Positions 48,524 through 56,353 of a DNA stretch of 64,000 nt are shown here, one piece after another (within the stretch, counting starts at the first letter, position 1; the number at the start of each line of letters is the position of its first letter). The stretch is taken from contig NZ_KB907551.1 of assembly GCF_000382125.1 (NCBI RefSeq), forward strand, positions 213,486 to 277,485, read 5' to 3'. This DNA is from Eudoraea adriatica DSM 19308. Lineage in GTDB: Bacteria; Bacteroidota; Bacteroidia; Flavobacteriales; Flavobacteriaceae. A model generated the notes under the pieces. The model ran no database searches, was not told the DNA's origin, and worked only from the letters and a program-made list of their open reading frames with translations. Position numbers and translations under genes: made by a program.

Positions 48524-48946
48524 ATGAGTATTGAAGAAATTCAAAATGAAATTGTAGAAGAGTTTTCCATGTTTGATGACTGGATGCAGCGGTATGAATA
48601 TATGATTGAGCTGGGAAAATCACTTCCTTTAATAGAAGAGCAATATAAAACGGAAGATAATATAATTAAAGGTTGTCAGAGCAAGGTATGGGTGCATGCG
48701 GAGTTGGAGGGGGACAAGCTGGTTTTTACAGCCGATAGCGATGCCATTATTACTAAAGGAATTATTGCTATTTTAATTAGAGCTTTTAGCAATCAAAAAC
48801 CAAAAGATATTATTGAAGCAAATACGGATTTCATTGATAAAATAGGACTTAAGGATCATTTATCTCCTACCAGGGCCAATGGCCTGGTTAGTATGATAAA
48901 GCAATTGAAATTGTATGCTATTGCGTACCAAACACAATTGAATTAA
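48524..48946 (+). CDS. sufE: Sulfur transfer protein SufE
   Basis: Accepts sulfur from SufS and passes it to SufB. From ATG 48524 the protein has 140 residues, starting with SIEEIQNEIVEEFSMFDDWMQRYEY; the active Cys is in IKGCQSKVWV near residue 51. An in-frame TTG at 48479 would add 15 residues with no family support, so I chose the ATG. Confidence 0.93.
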   Translation: MSIEEIQNEIVEEFSMFDDWMQRYEYMIELGKSLPLIEEQYKTEDNIIKGCQSKVWVHAELEGDKLVFTADSDAIITKGIIAILIRAFSNQKPKDIIEANTDFIDKIGLKDHLSPTRANGLVSMIKQLKLYAIAYQTQLN

Positions 48947-48964
48947 ATAATTAATTTGTGAGAC

Positions 48965-49291
48965 ATGAGTGAAACAGCTATTAATACGCAGGAACTGGGA
49001 GAGAAAATAGTAACTGTTCTCAAGACGATTTATGACCCTGAGATTCCTGTAGATATTTACGAACTAGGCTTAATCTATGATGTTTTTGTTAATGAAGACA
49101 AGGATGTGAAAATATTGATGACGCTAACCTCACCAAATTGCCCGGTGGCTGAAACCCTGCCGGTTGAGGTTGAAGAAAAGGTAAAATCTCTTGACCTTGT
49201 TAAAGGTGCAGAAGTTGAAATTACCTTCGATCCACCGTGGACACAAGATCTAATGAGTGAAGAAGCCAAACTGGAATTGGGTCTTCTTTAA
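48965..49291 (+). CDS. DUF59/MIP18-family protein of the suf operon (SufT-like)
   Basis: Protein of 108 residues with the conserved TIYDPEIPVDIYELGLIYDV, LMTLTSPNCPVAETLPVEVEEKV and the C-terminal FDPPWTQDLMSEEAKLELG, features of the PaaD/MIP18/SufT family that helps maturation or delivery of Fe-S clusters. It lies 18 nt after sufE in the operon. Confidence 0.9.
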   Translation: MSETAINTQELGEKIVTVLKTIYDPEIPVDIYELGLIYDVFVNEDKDVKILMTLTSPNCPVAETLPVEVEEKVKSLDLVKGAEVEITFDPPWTQDLMSEEAKLELGLL

Positions 49292-49318
49292 TGTATTGCT
49301 TTAGAACACCTCTCAAAT

Positions 49319-49822
49319 ATGTCTGAAATAGTAAATCGCGTAGCCCAAAGTAAGCTGGTGACCCTGGATTTAGAAGAATTCTATCCTAAGGGGACCAGGC
49401 TACAAATTGACATAAAGGACTGGCTATTTCAGGGACTTATACTAAAAGAGAAGGATTTTAGAAACCAAATCTCAGAACATAATTGGGCACAGTATGAAGA
49501 TGCGTATGTTGCTTTATATTGCTCCACAGAGGCTATAATTCCGGGATGGGCGTACATGCTAATCTCTACAAAACTGCAACCACATGCAAAGAAAGTAGTC
49601 CTGGGTTCTCTGGAAGATTTGGAGACCATCCTTTTTCAGGAGATAATTGAAAAAATGAATGTCTCCGATTTTAAAGACAAACCTGTAATAATAAAGGGAT
49701 GTACTAATAAACCAATCCCTCCAAACGCCTATCTTTGGGCAACTATTAAACTTCAACCGGTGGCAAAAAGTATAATGTATGGGGAAGCCTGTTCTTCAGT
49801 TCCTTTGTTTAAGAGGAAATAA
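49319..49822 (+). CDS. DUF2480-family protein
   Basis: Protein of 167 residues without signal peptide or membrane helix. The sequence matches what I know of DUF2480 (VTLDLEEFYPKGTRLQIDIKDWLFQGLILKEKDFR near the start; KGCTNKPIPPNAYLWATIKLQPVAKSIMYGEACSSVPLF near the end). It regularly closes the suf operon in flavobacteria, so a role linked to Fe-S biogenesis is possible. Two conserved cysteines (near residues 138 and 158) could be of interest. Confidence 0.85.
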   Translation: MSEIVNRVAQSKLVTLDLEEFYPKGTRLQIDIKDWLFQGLILKEKDFRNQISEHNWAQYEDAYVALYCSTEAIIPGWAYMLISTKLQPHAKKVVLGSLEDLETILFQEIIEKMNVSDFKDKPVIIKGCTNKPIPPNAYLWATIKLQPVAKSIMYGEACSSVPLFKRK

Positions 49823-49828
49823 ATGCAT

Positions 49829-49859
49829 TTTGTTGATTTTTTAACAATCCTTACATTTG
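49829..49859 (+). promoter_or_regulatory. Canonical Bacteroidota promoter of the DUF3078 gene
   Basis: TTTG at 49829-49832, a 19-nt spacer and TACATTTG at 49852-49859 match the TTTG-N19-TAnnTTTG consensus perfectly. The start codon is 28 nt downstream. This supports the taxonomic placement. Confidence 0.85.
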
Positions 49860-49887
49860 CCGCTCTTAACACAAAACACTAAGCATT

Positions 49888-50814
49888 ATGAAAAGATTAG
49901 TTTTAATATTGGCTCTTATAGCTACGGGTTACAATTCTTTTGCTCAGACTGAAGAAGAATTAAAGGCCGCCATGGCAAATAAAAAGGATTCTATTGATGC
50001 CCTTCAGGGGCGGGTAGATGCTATCCAGGATCAGATTGATGCTTTGCCGGGTTGGAAAGTTGGGGCTTTCGGAACGATAGGCGGGAGTTTTTCCGGTTTT
50101 AATAATTGGTATGCGCAGGAGACCCCAAATAACTCAGCAGGTACAATTGGTTTTACGGTTAATGGTTTTGCCAATAGGGATGAAAGCAAATACTTTTGGA
50201 GGAATGCCTTAACTCTGAATCTTAACTGGGTAAAATTTGATGATAAAGACGATCCTGATGATCAAAATGGCTTTAGGCAGGCGACGGATGTCTTTAATAT
50301 ATCAACATTATATGGTCGAAAGCTAAGCGAAAAATTTGCTTTATCCGGCCTTGCGGAATACAGAACTACCATTTTAAGTAACTTTAATGATCCTGGTTAT
50401 CTGGATCTTGGTGTTGGTGCAACCTGGACTCCGGTTAAAGACCTCTTTGTGGTGATCCATCCATTGAACTACAACTTTGTTTTTAGTAGTGGAGATACAA
50501 TTTTCGAATCCTCTTTTGGTGCAAAAATCGTAGCCGATTACAGTAAGGAATTAGGACCCATTAACTTTAAAACAAACTTGTCTTTATTCGCAAGTTATGA
50601 GAGTTCTGATTTGTCTAACTGGACCTGGACTAACTCCTTTAGTTATACTTTATGGAAAAAAATAGGGATAGGGTTTGATTTTGGCCTGAGAGATAATAAA
50701 CAAGAGGCCCTTAACTATGCAATTAATACCTTGGGAGACCCAAATGCAACTTTTGATAGTATTGATAACGATCTTCAGACGTATTATACCTTAGGGTTAA
50801 GCTATAAATTTTAA
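49888..50814 (+). CDS. DUF3078-family exported protein, probable outer-membrane barrel
   Basis: Protein of 308 residues with a signal peptide (about 1-20, SFAQ), a short Lys/Asp-rich helical stretch, and a C-terminal region of alternating aromatic and polar residues that ends in LGLSYKF, the terminal Phe expected of an outer-membrane beta-barrel. WKVGAFGTIGGSFSGFNNWYAQ-type sequence near residue 52 is typical for DUF3078. Function unknown. It has its own promoter and terminator. Confidence 0.82.
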   Translation: MKRLVLILALIATGYNSFAQTEEELKAAMANKKDSIDALQGRVDAIQDQIDALPGWKVGAFGTIGGSFSGFNNWYAQETPNNSAGTIGFTVNGFANRDESKYFWRNALTLNLNWVKFDDKDDPDDQNGFRQATDVFNISTLYGRKLSEKFALSGLAEYRTTILSNFNDPGYLDLGVGATWTPVKDLFVVIHPLNYNFVFSSGDTIFESSFGAKIVADYSKELGPINFKTNLSLFASYESSDLSNWTWTNSFSYTLWKKIGIGFDFGLRDNKQEALNYAINTLGDPNATFDSIDNDLQTYYTLGLSYKF

Positions 50815-50833
50815 TAGCCAGGAAGGTTTACAA

Positions 50834-50990
50834 CTAAAAAACCCCGCACTGAAGTGCGGGGTTTTTTAGTTAAGCAGGCGGGTAAAATTTGATTTATTGA
50901 TTTGTATTATGGTTAAGATACGATTTGGGGAATCGAATACTTAAAATTAAGTTCAGGGTTAGATTTGGGGTTGAACACTATCACTTAATT
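50834..50990 (-). ncRNA. Small RNA copy A of a three-member family
   Basis: Predicted minus-strand transcript of about 155 nt from the promoter at 50997-51004 to the terminator at 50836-50868. On its own strand it carries AACCCCAAATC (50962-50972) 24 nt after the -7 element, and a second CCCCAAATCG at 50921-50930. Copy B shares these motifs, their order, the flanking AAGTGATAGTG and a later AATAAA-rich stretch. No reading frame is shared between copies, so a regulatory RNA is the best reading. Not tested against Rfam. Confidence 0.6.
50836..50868. terminator. Bidirectional terminator between the DUF3078 gene and small RNA copy A
   Basis: AACCCCGCACT and AGTGCGGGGTT form a perfect stem with a 2-nt loop. 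The A-run before and T-run after it make it functional in both directions: for the DUF3078 gene on plus and for small RNA A on minus. Confidence 0.85.
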
Positions 50991-50996
50991 ACGATG

Positions 50997-51062
50997 TAAA
51001 GATATGTCGGCAAGCAATTCGATCATAAAATATGTTGTGAATCCAGCGCTTAATGTTGTGAA
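50997..51062 (-). promoter_or_regulatory. LytTR-type direct-repeat box and promoter of small RNA copy A
   Basis: Read on minus: TTCACAACA (51054-51062), 12 bp, TTCACAACA (51033-51041), 28 bp, then TATCTTTA (50997-51004). Repeat sequence and both spacings equal those of copies B and C, which lie in different sequence contexts, so they are under selection or recently duplicated. Confidence 0.7.
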
Positions 51063-51203
51063 AAATATGAGTGGTTTAATTATCGGGATGAAATACATAG
51101 TCCTATTTATAATTTTCCGTATAATTCCATTAATTAAATTCTCCGGACATGTCTTTTTTGAATTTATTGGTTATCCGGGGAACGGATCATATTGTAAATT
51201 TCA

Positions 51204-51386
51204 ATAAAAAAGCCTCAACATTTTTGTTGAGGCTTTTTAAGAAAAGTAGGTTTGTAAAACTTGGTTTATTAATCTAATTCTTTGGTTAAGTGCCGATTTG
51301 GGATCTGTCGTCCCAATTAAAACTGGGATGAATAACACTTAAATTAAGTAATGCTTTGATTTGGGGTTAAACACTATCACTTAAAT
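51204..51386 (-). ncRNA. Small RNA copy B of a three-member family
   Basis: Predicted minus-strand transcript of about 180 nt ending at the terminator 51206-51238. It has AACCCCAAATC at 51358-51368, 24 nt after its -7 element, and CCCAAATCG at 51294-51302. Compared with copy A it contains an extra small hairpin (TCCCA and TGGGA arms near 51310-51328). The two copies lie in tandem 370-400 nt apart and are clearly duplicates that have diverged except in the motifs. Confidence 0.6.
51206..51238. terminator. Terminator of small RNA copy B
   Basis: AGCCTCAACA and TGTTGAGGCT form a perfect 10-bp stem with a TTTT loop, flanked by an A-run and a T-run. On the minus strand it ends small RNA B. It could also work on plus, where no gene precedes it. 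Confidence 0.85.
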
Positions 51387-51392
51387 ACAATG

Positions 51393-51458
51393 TAAATGTA
51401 GTACGGTTCCTTGTAACCTCTAAATTATTGTTGTGAAGTGGAGTTTTAATGTTGTGAA
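51393..51458 (-). promoter_or_regulatory. LytTR-type direct-repeat box and promoter of small RNA copy B
   Basis: Read on minus: TTCACAACA (51450-51458), 12 bp, TTCACAACA (51429-51437), 28 bp, then TACATTTA (51393-51400), a near match to TAnnTTTG. Same geometry as copies A and C. Confidence 0.7.
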
Positions 51459-51568
51459 AAATATGAAGTGTACAAGTTGTCGGTTGAATGACCTTTCAAC
51501 TTTGATTTATGCGGGAATAATTTACCCGAAGTTTCCAATATTCATTCAAAAAGGGCAATAAAATTTAA

Positions 51569-52780
51569 TTAATATTCATCCAGATGTTCCGGATAAAGAA
51601 AATTGTTGTACGGGAATCTTGAAATATGGATTTCCCTGACTGCGTCATATACTTTTTTACGAAACTCATCCAGATTCTCTTTCTTCAGGGCGGAAATAAA
51701 CAGGACATTATCACCTAACTTCTGCATCCAGGTCTGTTTCCATTCATCAATTGTAAAGTGCTTTGAAGTCCTTTCGGTCATTAGATCATCTTCTTCCAAA
51801 ATTTCATGGGTATAGAGATCAATTTTATTAAAGACCATTATTGTTTTCTTATCAGCAGATCCAATCTCGTTCAATATTTGATTTACTGAACTAATATGAT
51901 CCTCAAAATTCGGGTGTGAAATATCTACAATGTGGAGCAGTAAATCGGCTTCTCTGACTTCATCCAAGGTGCTTTTAAAACTCTCAACCAATTGCGTAGG
52001 CAATTTACGTATGAAGCCAACGGTATCTGTGAGTAAAAAAGGCAAATTACCCAGTACGACCTTTCTGACAGTCGTGTCTAAAGTCGCAAATAATTTGTCC
52101 TCAGCAAAAACCTGACTTTTGCTGATTACGTTCATAAGTGTAGATTTACCAACATTTGTGTATCCTACAAGGGCTACTCTTACCAGGGCTCCCCTATTTC
52201 CCCGTTGGGTACCCATTTGGCGATCTATCTTAGTCAATTTCTTTTTAAGCAGAGCTATTCTGTCCCGGACTATCCGGCGGTCCGTTTCAATTTCAGTCTC
52301 TCCCGGACCTCTCATCCCAATCCCTCCTCTTTGTCTTTCCAGGTGTGTCCATAAACCTGTCAGGCGCGGTAATAAATATTCATATTGTGCAAGCTCTACC
52401 TGTGTGCGGGCATAGCTGGTTTTGGCTCTTTGTGCAAAAATATCCAGGATCAACCCGGTTCTGTCCAGTATTTTGCAACGAAGTATCTTCTCAATATTAC
52501 GTTGCTGAACGGCCGAAAGTTCATCGTCAAATATGACAGAACCTATTTCGTTTTCATCTACGTAAGACGCTATTTCCTGAATTTTGCCACTGCCAATATA
52601 TGTTTTGGGGTTTGGCAAATCTACGCGTTGTACAAAACGCTTCATTACCTGTCCACCGGCGGTGTAGGTAAGAAATTCAAGTTCATCAAGATATTCCTTT
52701 ACCTTCTCTTCATTCTGCGTTTTATTAATAACACCAACCAGAACTGCTTTCTCATATTCAATATTCTGCTTCTCTAACAT
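51569..52780 (-). CDS. hflX: GTPase HflX
   Basis: Ribosome-associated GTPase, known to split stalled 70S ribosomes. The 403 residues have the N-terminal HflX domain with GSGKIQEIASYV and DRTGLILDIFAQRA, a coiled GMRGPGETEIETDRR stretch, and the G domain with G1 GYTNVGKST, G3 DTVGFIRKLP and G4 NKID. A -7-like TAGATTTG lies at 52797-52804 on minus. The region downstream (51239-51568) holds the box of small RNA B and about 110 nt without a visible feature. Confidence 0.96.
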   Translation of the reverse strand: MLEKQNIEYEKAVLVGVINKTQNEEKVKEYLDELEFLTYTAGGQVMKRFVQRVDLPNPKTYIGSGKIQEIASYVDENEIGSVIFDDELSAVQQRNIEKILRCKILDRTGLILDIFAQRAKTSYARTQVELAQYEYLLPRLTGLWTHLERQRGGIGMRGPGETEIETDRRIVRDRIALLKKKLTKIDRQMGTQRGNRGALVRVALVGYTNVGKSTLMNVISKSQVFAEDKLFATLDTTVRKVVLGNLPFLLTDTVGFIRKLPTQLVESFKSTLDEVREADLLLHIVDISHPNFEDHISSVNQILNEIGSADKKTIMVFNKIDLYTHEILEEDDLMTERTSKHFTIDEWKQTWMQKLGDNVLFISALKKENLDEFRKKVYDAVREIHISRFPYNNFLYPEHLDEY

Positions 52781-52856
52781 CTGACTAATTAAAGTGCAAA
52801 TCTAAGTAATTGAAGCCAAGTGATTTTCGTAATTTTGAAAACCTAAAGAAAAATTT

Positions 52857-53828
52857 ATGAATTTTTCATTTCTGCAAAGAAAGAAACCTAAAAACGTTCA
52901 TACCATTGTCTTCTATAATTTGGAAAATTTGTTTGATGTTGGCGATGATCAAAATACTCTTGATACAGATTTCACCCCTAATGGAAAAAAGAAATGGACC
53001 AAAAGGAGATATAAAAAGAAGCTTCTCAAACTAGCGAATACCATTTCCAGAATTGGAGTTCAAACCACCAAAAAGACACCTGTACTGGTAGGTGTGGCGG
53101 AAGTGGAAAATGAAGGGGTTATTAAGGATCTTCTTTCTGCAGGGGCTTTAAAAAACGAAGATTACGATTACGTTCACTACGATTCTCCCGATGAAAGAGG
53201 AATTGATACCGCTTTGTTGTATCTAAAATCTAATTTTAGTGTCTTGCATTCTAAACCTATCCCTTTGCTCATTTTCAATGAAGCAGGAGAAAGAGATACA
53301 ACACGAGATATACTCTATATACACGGTGTTTTAAATGGGGAGGATATCCATGTTTTTGTGAATCACTGGCCATCACGAAGAGACGGAGATATTGAAACAG
53401 ATTATAAAAGAATAAAAGCTGCCGAGACCATTAGGGATTATATGACGGAAATTGAAAAGAAATATTCAAATCCTAACTATATTATCATGGGGGATTTTAA
53501 TGATAGTCCGGATGCGCTAAGCATCCGCACTTTGGTTGAAGCTAAAGATTTATACAATCCCATGGAAAAACTTTGGACTCCTGAAAGGGGTAGTGCCAAC
53601 TACAGAAGAAGCTGGTCTCTTTTCGATCAGATTCTCGTATCACATAGTTTTTTTAATTATGAAAAAGGTACGCATAGTTTTGCGCATGCCAATATTTTTG
53701 ACGACCACCAGCTCAGGGAATGGGATGGCAAATATGCAGGAAACCCTTTTAGAACTTACGTAGGTCAAAAATATAAAGGGGGGTATAGTGACCATTTCCC
53801 CGTATATATTCAATTAAAGTACAATTAA
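52857..53828 (+). CDS. Endonuclease/exonuclease/phosphatase family protein
   Basis: Protein of 323 residues with the EEP fold: FYNLENLFDVGDD near residue 21, NHWPSRRDGD near 169, MGDFNDSPDA near 210 and the final YSDHFPVYI with the catalytic Asp-His. No signal peptide. The stretch DTDFTPNGKKKWTKRRYKKKL near the start is typical for the flavobacterial version. Substrate (DNA, RNA or phosphoester) unknown. It is the last gene of the ordinary part of the window. Confidence 0.88.
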   Translation: MNFSFLQRKKPKNVHTIVFYNLENLFDVGDDQNTLDTDFTPNGKKKWTKRRYKKKLLKLANTISRIGVQTTKKTPVLVGVAEVENEGVIKDLLSAGALKNEDYDYVHYDSPDERGIDTALLYLKSNFSVLHSKPIPLLIFNEAGERDTTRDILYIHGVLNGEDIHVFVNHWPSRRDGDIETDYKRIKAAETIRDYMTEIEKKYSNPNYIIMGDFNDSPDALSIRTLVEAKDLYNPMEKLWTPERGSANYRRSWSLFDQILVSHSFFNYEKGTHSFAHANIFDDHQLREWDGKYAGNPFRTYVGQKYKGGYSDHFPVYIQLKYN

Positions 53829-53894
53829 ACTGGAGCCAGGTTGTAATAATAGCGCAATAAATATGTTTTATATGATCTGCGTGTAATAACTGTC

Positions 53895-53940
53895 CTGTAT
53901 AATTGGCGTTTGCCAATGCCGGTAATACAGTATTGTGTGC
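53895..53940. repeat. Small attC-like inverted repeat
   Basis: CTGTAT, then ATTGGC (53902-53907) pairing with GCCAAT (53912-53917), then ATACAG (53925-53930), followed by TATTGTGTGC. It lies just past the 3' end of the minus-strand hydrolase gene, where an integron-cassette recombination site would be. The resemblance is weak and rests on position and on the larger sites nearby. Confidence 0.3.
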
Positions 53941-53950
53941 TTCTTTCCAT

Positions 53951-54844
53951 TTATAAGTTTGTTTCAATAAAATTTATCATTATCTCCCGGTATATACTTT
54001 CTTCATCGTAAGATAAGTTTCTCCAAAGTTCTCCATGCGATAAGTGATAAGAATAAACAACTTGCATATCTCTAAATTCAGTTGTTCGAACTCTTTCCTC
54101 AAAAATTCTTGAGTAGTTATATACATTATTGTCACTAATCAATAAGATGGGAACCGATAAGTTATGAAGATAGGTAATAGGTGATGCTTTTCTAAAGTCC
54201 TCCTTTTCATCGCCAAAAACAGCTTCTACATGAAGTTTGGCAAGTTCAGGTCTGTCACTGTTTAAAAGTACGTTATGATAGTCAATTATATCGTATGCCC
54301 CTGAAACTGGAATTATTCCTTTAAATAATTTATGAGAAAGTCCAACTTGTTTTAGATAGGTGCTATCCAAACTTATTAATGCGGATAGATGAGCTCCTGA
54401 AGAAAACCCACCGATAAAAAATCCATCCCTATCATATCCATATTTATCAGCATTTTCATACAACCATTTGACGGAAGCTGCCACATCTTCAATATGTTTT
54501 GGATGCTGGATCCCTGTATTTAAAGTTGAATCCCGCCATATAGCCGGACTTAAACGGTGGCCTATACTTGCCACAGCTATTCCATTTTTCGCAAACTTTT
54601 TTGCGAGGTCCATTTCTTGTTTTCTATCAACATACGACCATGCTCCTCCTCCTATCCATATCAGTATCGGATATTTATCCCCTTTTGTGGGCAAGACTAA
54701 GTTTAATCTTTGAAGACTATCATTTGAAATTGATTCCTTGCTTAAATAAGAGAGGTTATTGTGAATTGTATAATCTTCCAATTGACCAAATAACAAGTTA
54801 CTGGCTAGCAATACAATTGATAATAAGGTTACTAATTTTTTCAT
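53951..54844 (-). CDS. Exported alpha/beta hydrolase (esterase-like)
   Basis: Protein of 297 residues from ATG 54844 with a signal peptide (about 1-20, LLFGQ). It has an oxyanion-hole motif IWIGGGAWSY, the nucleophile in GFSSGAH near residue 143, an Asp in LLISDN and the His in YHLSHGELW. The layout is that of the BD-FAE/carboxylesterase type (hormone-sensitive lipase-like). ATG 54844 was preferred over 54880 because only it places the signal peptide at the N-terminus; the longer form would begin inside the adjoining inverted repeat. Confidence 0.85.
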   Translation of the reverse strand: MKKLVTLLSIVLLASNLLFGQLEDYTIHNNLSYLSKESISNDSLQRLNLVLPTKGDKYPILIWIGGGAWSYVDRKQEMDLAKKFAKNGIAVASIGHRLSPAIWRDSTLNTGIQHPKHIEDVAASVKWLYENADKYGYDRDGFFIGGFSSGAHLSALISLDSTYLKQVGLSHKLFKGIIPVSGAYDIIDYHNVLLNSDRPELAKLHVEAVFGDEKEDFRKASPITYLHNLSVPILLISDNNVYNYSRIFEERVRTTEFRDMQVVYSYHLSHGELWRNLSYDEESIYREIMINFIETNL

Positions 54845-54861
54845 TTGGTTACTTTTAGTTG

Positions 54862-54925
54862 CACACAAGGTTTTGGCCATGATTTCGTCACGCCATGGCG
54901 TGACGAATTATAGGCGTTACTAGCA
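54862..54925. repeat. attC-like inverted repeat with a 24-bp perfect palindrome
   Basis: The core 54884-54907 is a perfect 24-bp palindrome centred on GCCATGGC (arms TTCGTCACGCCA and TGGCGTGACGAA). Outside it the arms continue imperfectly: GGCCATGA on one side and TTATAGGCGTTAC on the other, which resemble the GGCTATGA and TTATAGCC arms of the larger sites at 62480 and 63513. It separates two minus-strand genes. Confidence 0.55.
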
Positions 54926-54934
54926 AATGTTTTT

Positions 54935-55984
54935 TCAGTTTTCATTCTTTGCAGCTTCTTTTCCTTCCATTATTTTTTGATTTGCTAAGCTTTTCAAATT
55001 GCTATTTAATTCTTTATTAGTATCCACCTTACTATTAATGTGAAACATAAATTGAAGCGGTAAATGATCAGAACCTATTGAGGTTAATACTTTGATCTTA
55101 TTTACCGTTACTGTGTTAGAATGAAAAAGAAGGTCGATTGGAAACCCGAATATCAGAAGGTTTGCAGGAAATGTTGAGTATATCCCCCTATTAATTCTTG
55201 CATCTTTTAGGTTAGATATTTTGCTAAATAATCTGGACGCCTTAGACCAGGAAACATTGTTGAAGTCTCCCGAAACAATCATTGGTGTCATACTCTTTCT
55301 GGCAAGCTTTGCAACTTTCATCAGTTCGGCATCTTTTTGTTTAGATGTAGGTTTTTCAGTGGGACTGGGGGGAGGTGGATGAATACCCCAAAAAATAAAA
55401 TCATCCTTTTTGGAATCAGTTAATTTAACTTCAATAGATGGATGCTCTTTAGAGATAAGATAATGGATGTTAAAATCTTTCAAGTCCAATTTTGTATAAA
55501 GATGCATTCCATACCTATTGTCTTTTGGAACACGAATAATATTACTAAAGTCACCTTCTATTTCCTTAAGGTTTTGCTCCCATTTTTTATTAGTTTCTAT
55601 GGTTAACAAAATGTCTGGCTGAACACTTTTAACGACCCTTATAAGTCTTTCGTAGTCCTGATTTTCCTGCTTCACATTTATACATATAGCTACTATGTTG
55701 TGTTTTGGTGTTATGCTTTTGTTTTTACTTTTTGGGAAGTAGGGCAGTATAATTGACAATTGATAAACAAAAGATATTGCAATTAAAAATATAGTAAGTA
55801 ATCCAATAATTGAATTGCTAACTGATAGAAAAGGTCTCGCTAGTAGGAGAAATAAAAGAATTACACTAAGTTGAAGCCTAATAAAGTCGAATATTCTAAA
55901 AATCCAATGTGTTGAGTTTATTAAAGGAAAAAAACTAACAATTGAAAAGAACATTCCAAAAACTATCCAAATCTTGCCGAGCAT
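54935..55984 (-). CDS. Membrane-anchored endonuclease/exonuclease/phosphatase family protein
   Basis: Protein of 349 residues. Three hydrophobic helices (about residues 5-22, 35-52 and 56-78) precede an EEP domain facing the periplasm, with ILLTIETNKKW near 132 (Glu ligand), WGIHPPPPSPTEKP near 199, VSGDFNNVSWSKA near 238 and GSDHLPLQF near 314. This topology is that of YafD/VanX-like membrane EEP proteins in Bacteroidota. It is flanked on both sides by attC-like elements, as expected of a mobile cassette gene. Confidence 0.85.
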   Translation of the reverse strand: MLGKIWIVFGMFFSIVSFFPLINSTHWIFRIFDFIRLQLSVILLFLLLARPFLSVSNSIIGLLTIFLIAISFVYQLSIILPYFPKSKNKSITPKHNIVAICINVKQENQDYERLIRVVKSVQPDILLTIETNKKWEQNLKEIEGDFSNIIRVPKDNRYGMHLYTKLDLKDFNIHYLISKEHPSIEVKLTDSKKDDFIFWGIHPPPPSPTEKPTSKQKDAELMKVAKLARKSMTPMIVSGDFNNVSWSKASRLFSKISNLKDARINRGIYSTFPANLLIFGFPIDLLFHSNTVTVNKIKVLTSIGSDHLPLQFMFHINSKVDTNKELNSNLKSLANQKIMEGKEAAKNEN

Positions 55985-56003
55985 AGGATGTCATTTAAAT
56001 TCT

Positions 56004-56033
56004 GACTAACGGTTTAGTAAGTAGTTGAGATCC
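56004..56033. repeat. Degenerate half-site of the attC-like repeat family
   Basis: CTAACGGTTTAGTAAGTAGT continues as TGAG and parallels CGGTCTCGGCTATGAGTAGTTG of the site at 63513. No matching second arm is visible, so it looks like the remains of a recombined or decayed site between the EEP gene and the gene fragment that follows. Confidence 0.4.
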
Positions 56034-56056
56034 AGCATTTCTTCTGTCTTTTAAAT

Positions 56057-56236
56057 TTATTCTTTTCCCTCAATTACATGTGATGACGCTACCTCTCGGT
56101 GAAGTCTCCAAATGCCATCTTCACCTTTTTTTAATATAGCCAAAAAGTTATCTTTCAATTCAACAGCAATTCCTTCAATATTCGTATAATATACAGGACT
56201 AATACCGAAGCTCCAATTGTCACTAACGGTAAATTG
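56057..56236 (-). pseudogene. 3' fragment of a SnoaL/DUF4440-like gene
   Basis: A 59-codon frame on minus ends with TAA at 56057-56059 and has no start codon. Its end, DNFLAILKKGEDGIWRLHRE followed by VASSH, is the conserved C-terminal strand pair of the NTF2-like (SnoaL, DUF4440) fold. The 5' two thirds are missing. The fragment begins within the end of the attC-like site at 56222-56353, as if recombination at the site had removed the rest. Confidence 0.65.
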
Positions 56237-56353
56237 TATGGGTAGTGGTAGGTTGCGGGCTTCTTTCCTGTCAAACCGCTATGCAGTTTGAGCGGGTTAC
56301 AAACCTTAAAATTTAACACTTACCCTGCCATTACTTATACATTTTGTTATGTG
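56222..56353. repeat. attC-like inverted repeat (about 130 bp)
   Basis: Arms 56236-56251 (GTATGGGTAGTGGTAG) and 56325-56340 (CTGCCATTACTTATAC) pair over 16 bp with four positions that differ by transitions. A second stem occurs inside (CAAACCGCT against AGCGGGTTAC, near 56271-56300). The ends read ACATAAC and GTTAG on minus, near the RYYYAAC and GTTRRRY ends of integron attC sites. A lone GCCTAAC also lies at 56448-56454, right after the next gene's stop. Confidence 0.6.

Noticed and set aside
51004..51207. Plus-strand frame of 67 codons (MSASNSIIKY...) ahead of the terminator at 51206
   Set aside because: It runs antisense across the box and promoter of small RNA A. The equivalent region of copy B has no matching frame, and there is no promoter on plus.
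53749..53967. Minus-strand frame of 72 codons overlapping the ends of two genes
   Set aside because: It overlaps the end of the EEP gene and the hydrolase stop and crosses an inverted repeat; no family similarity.
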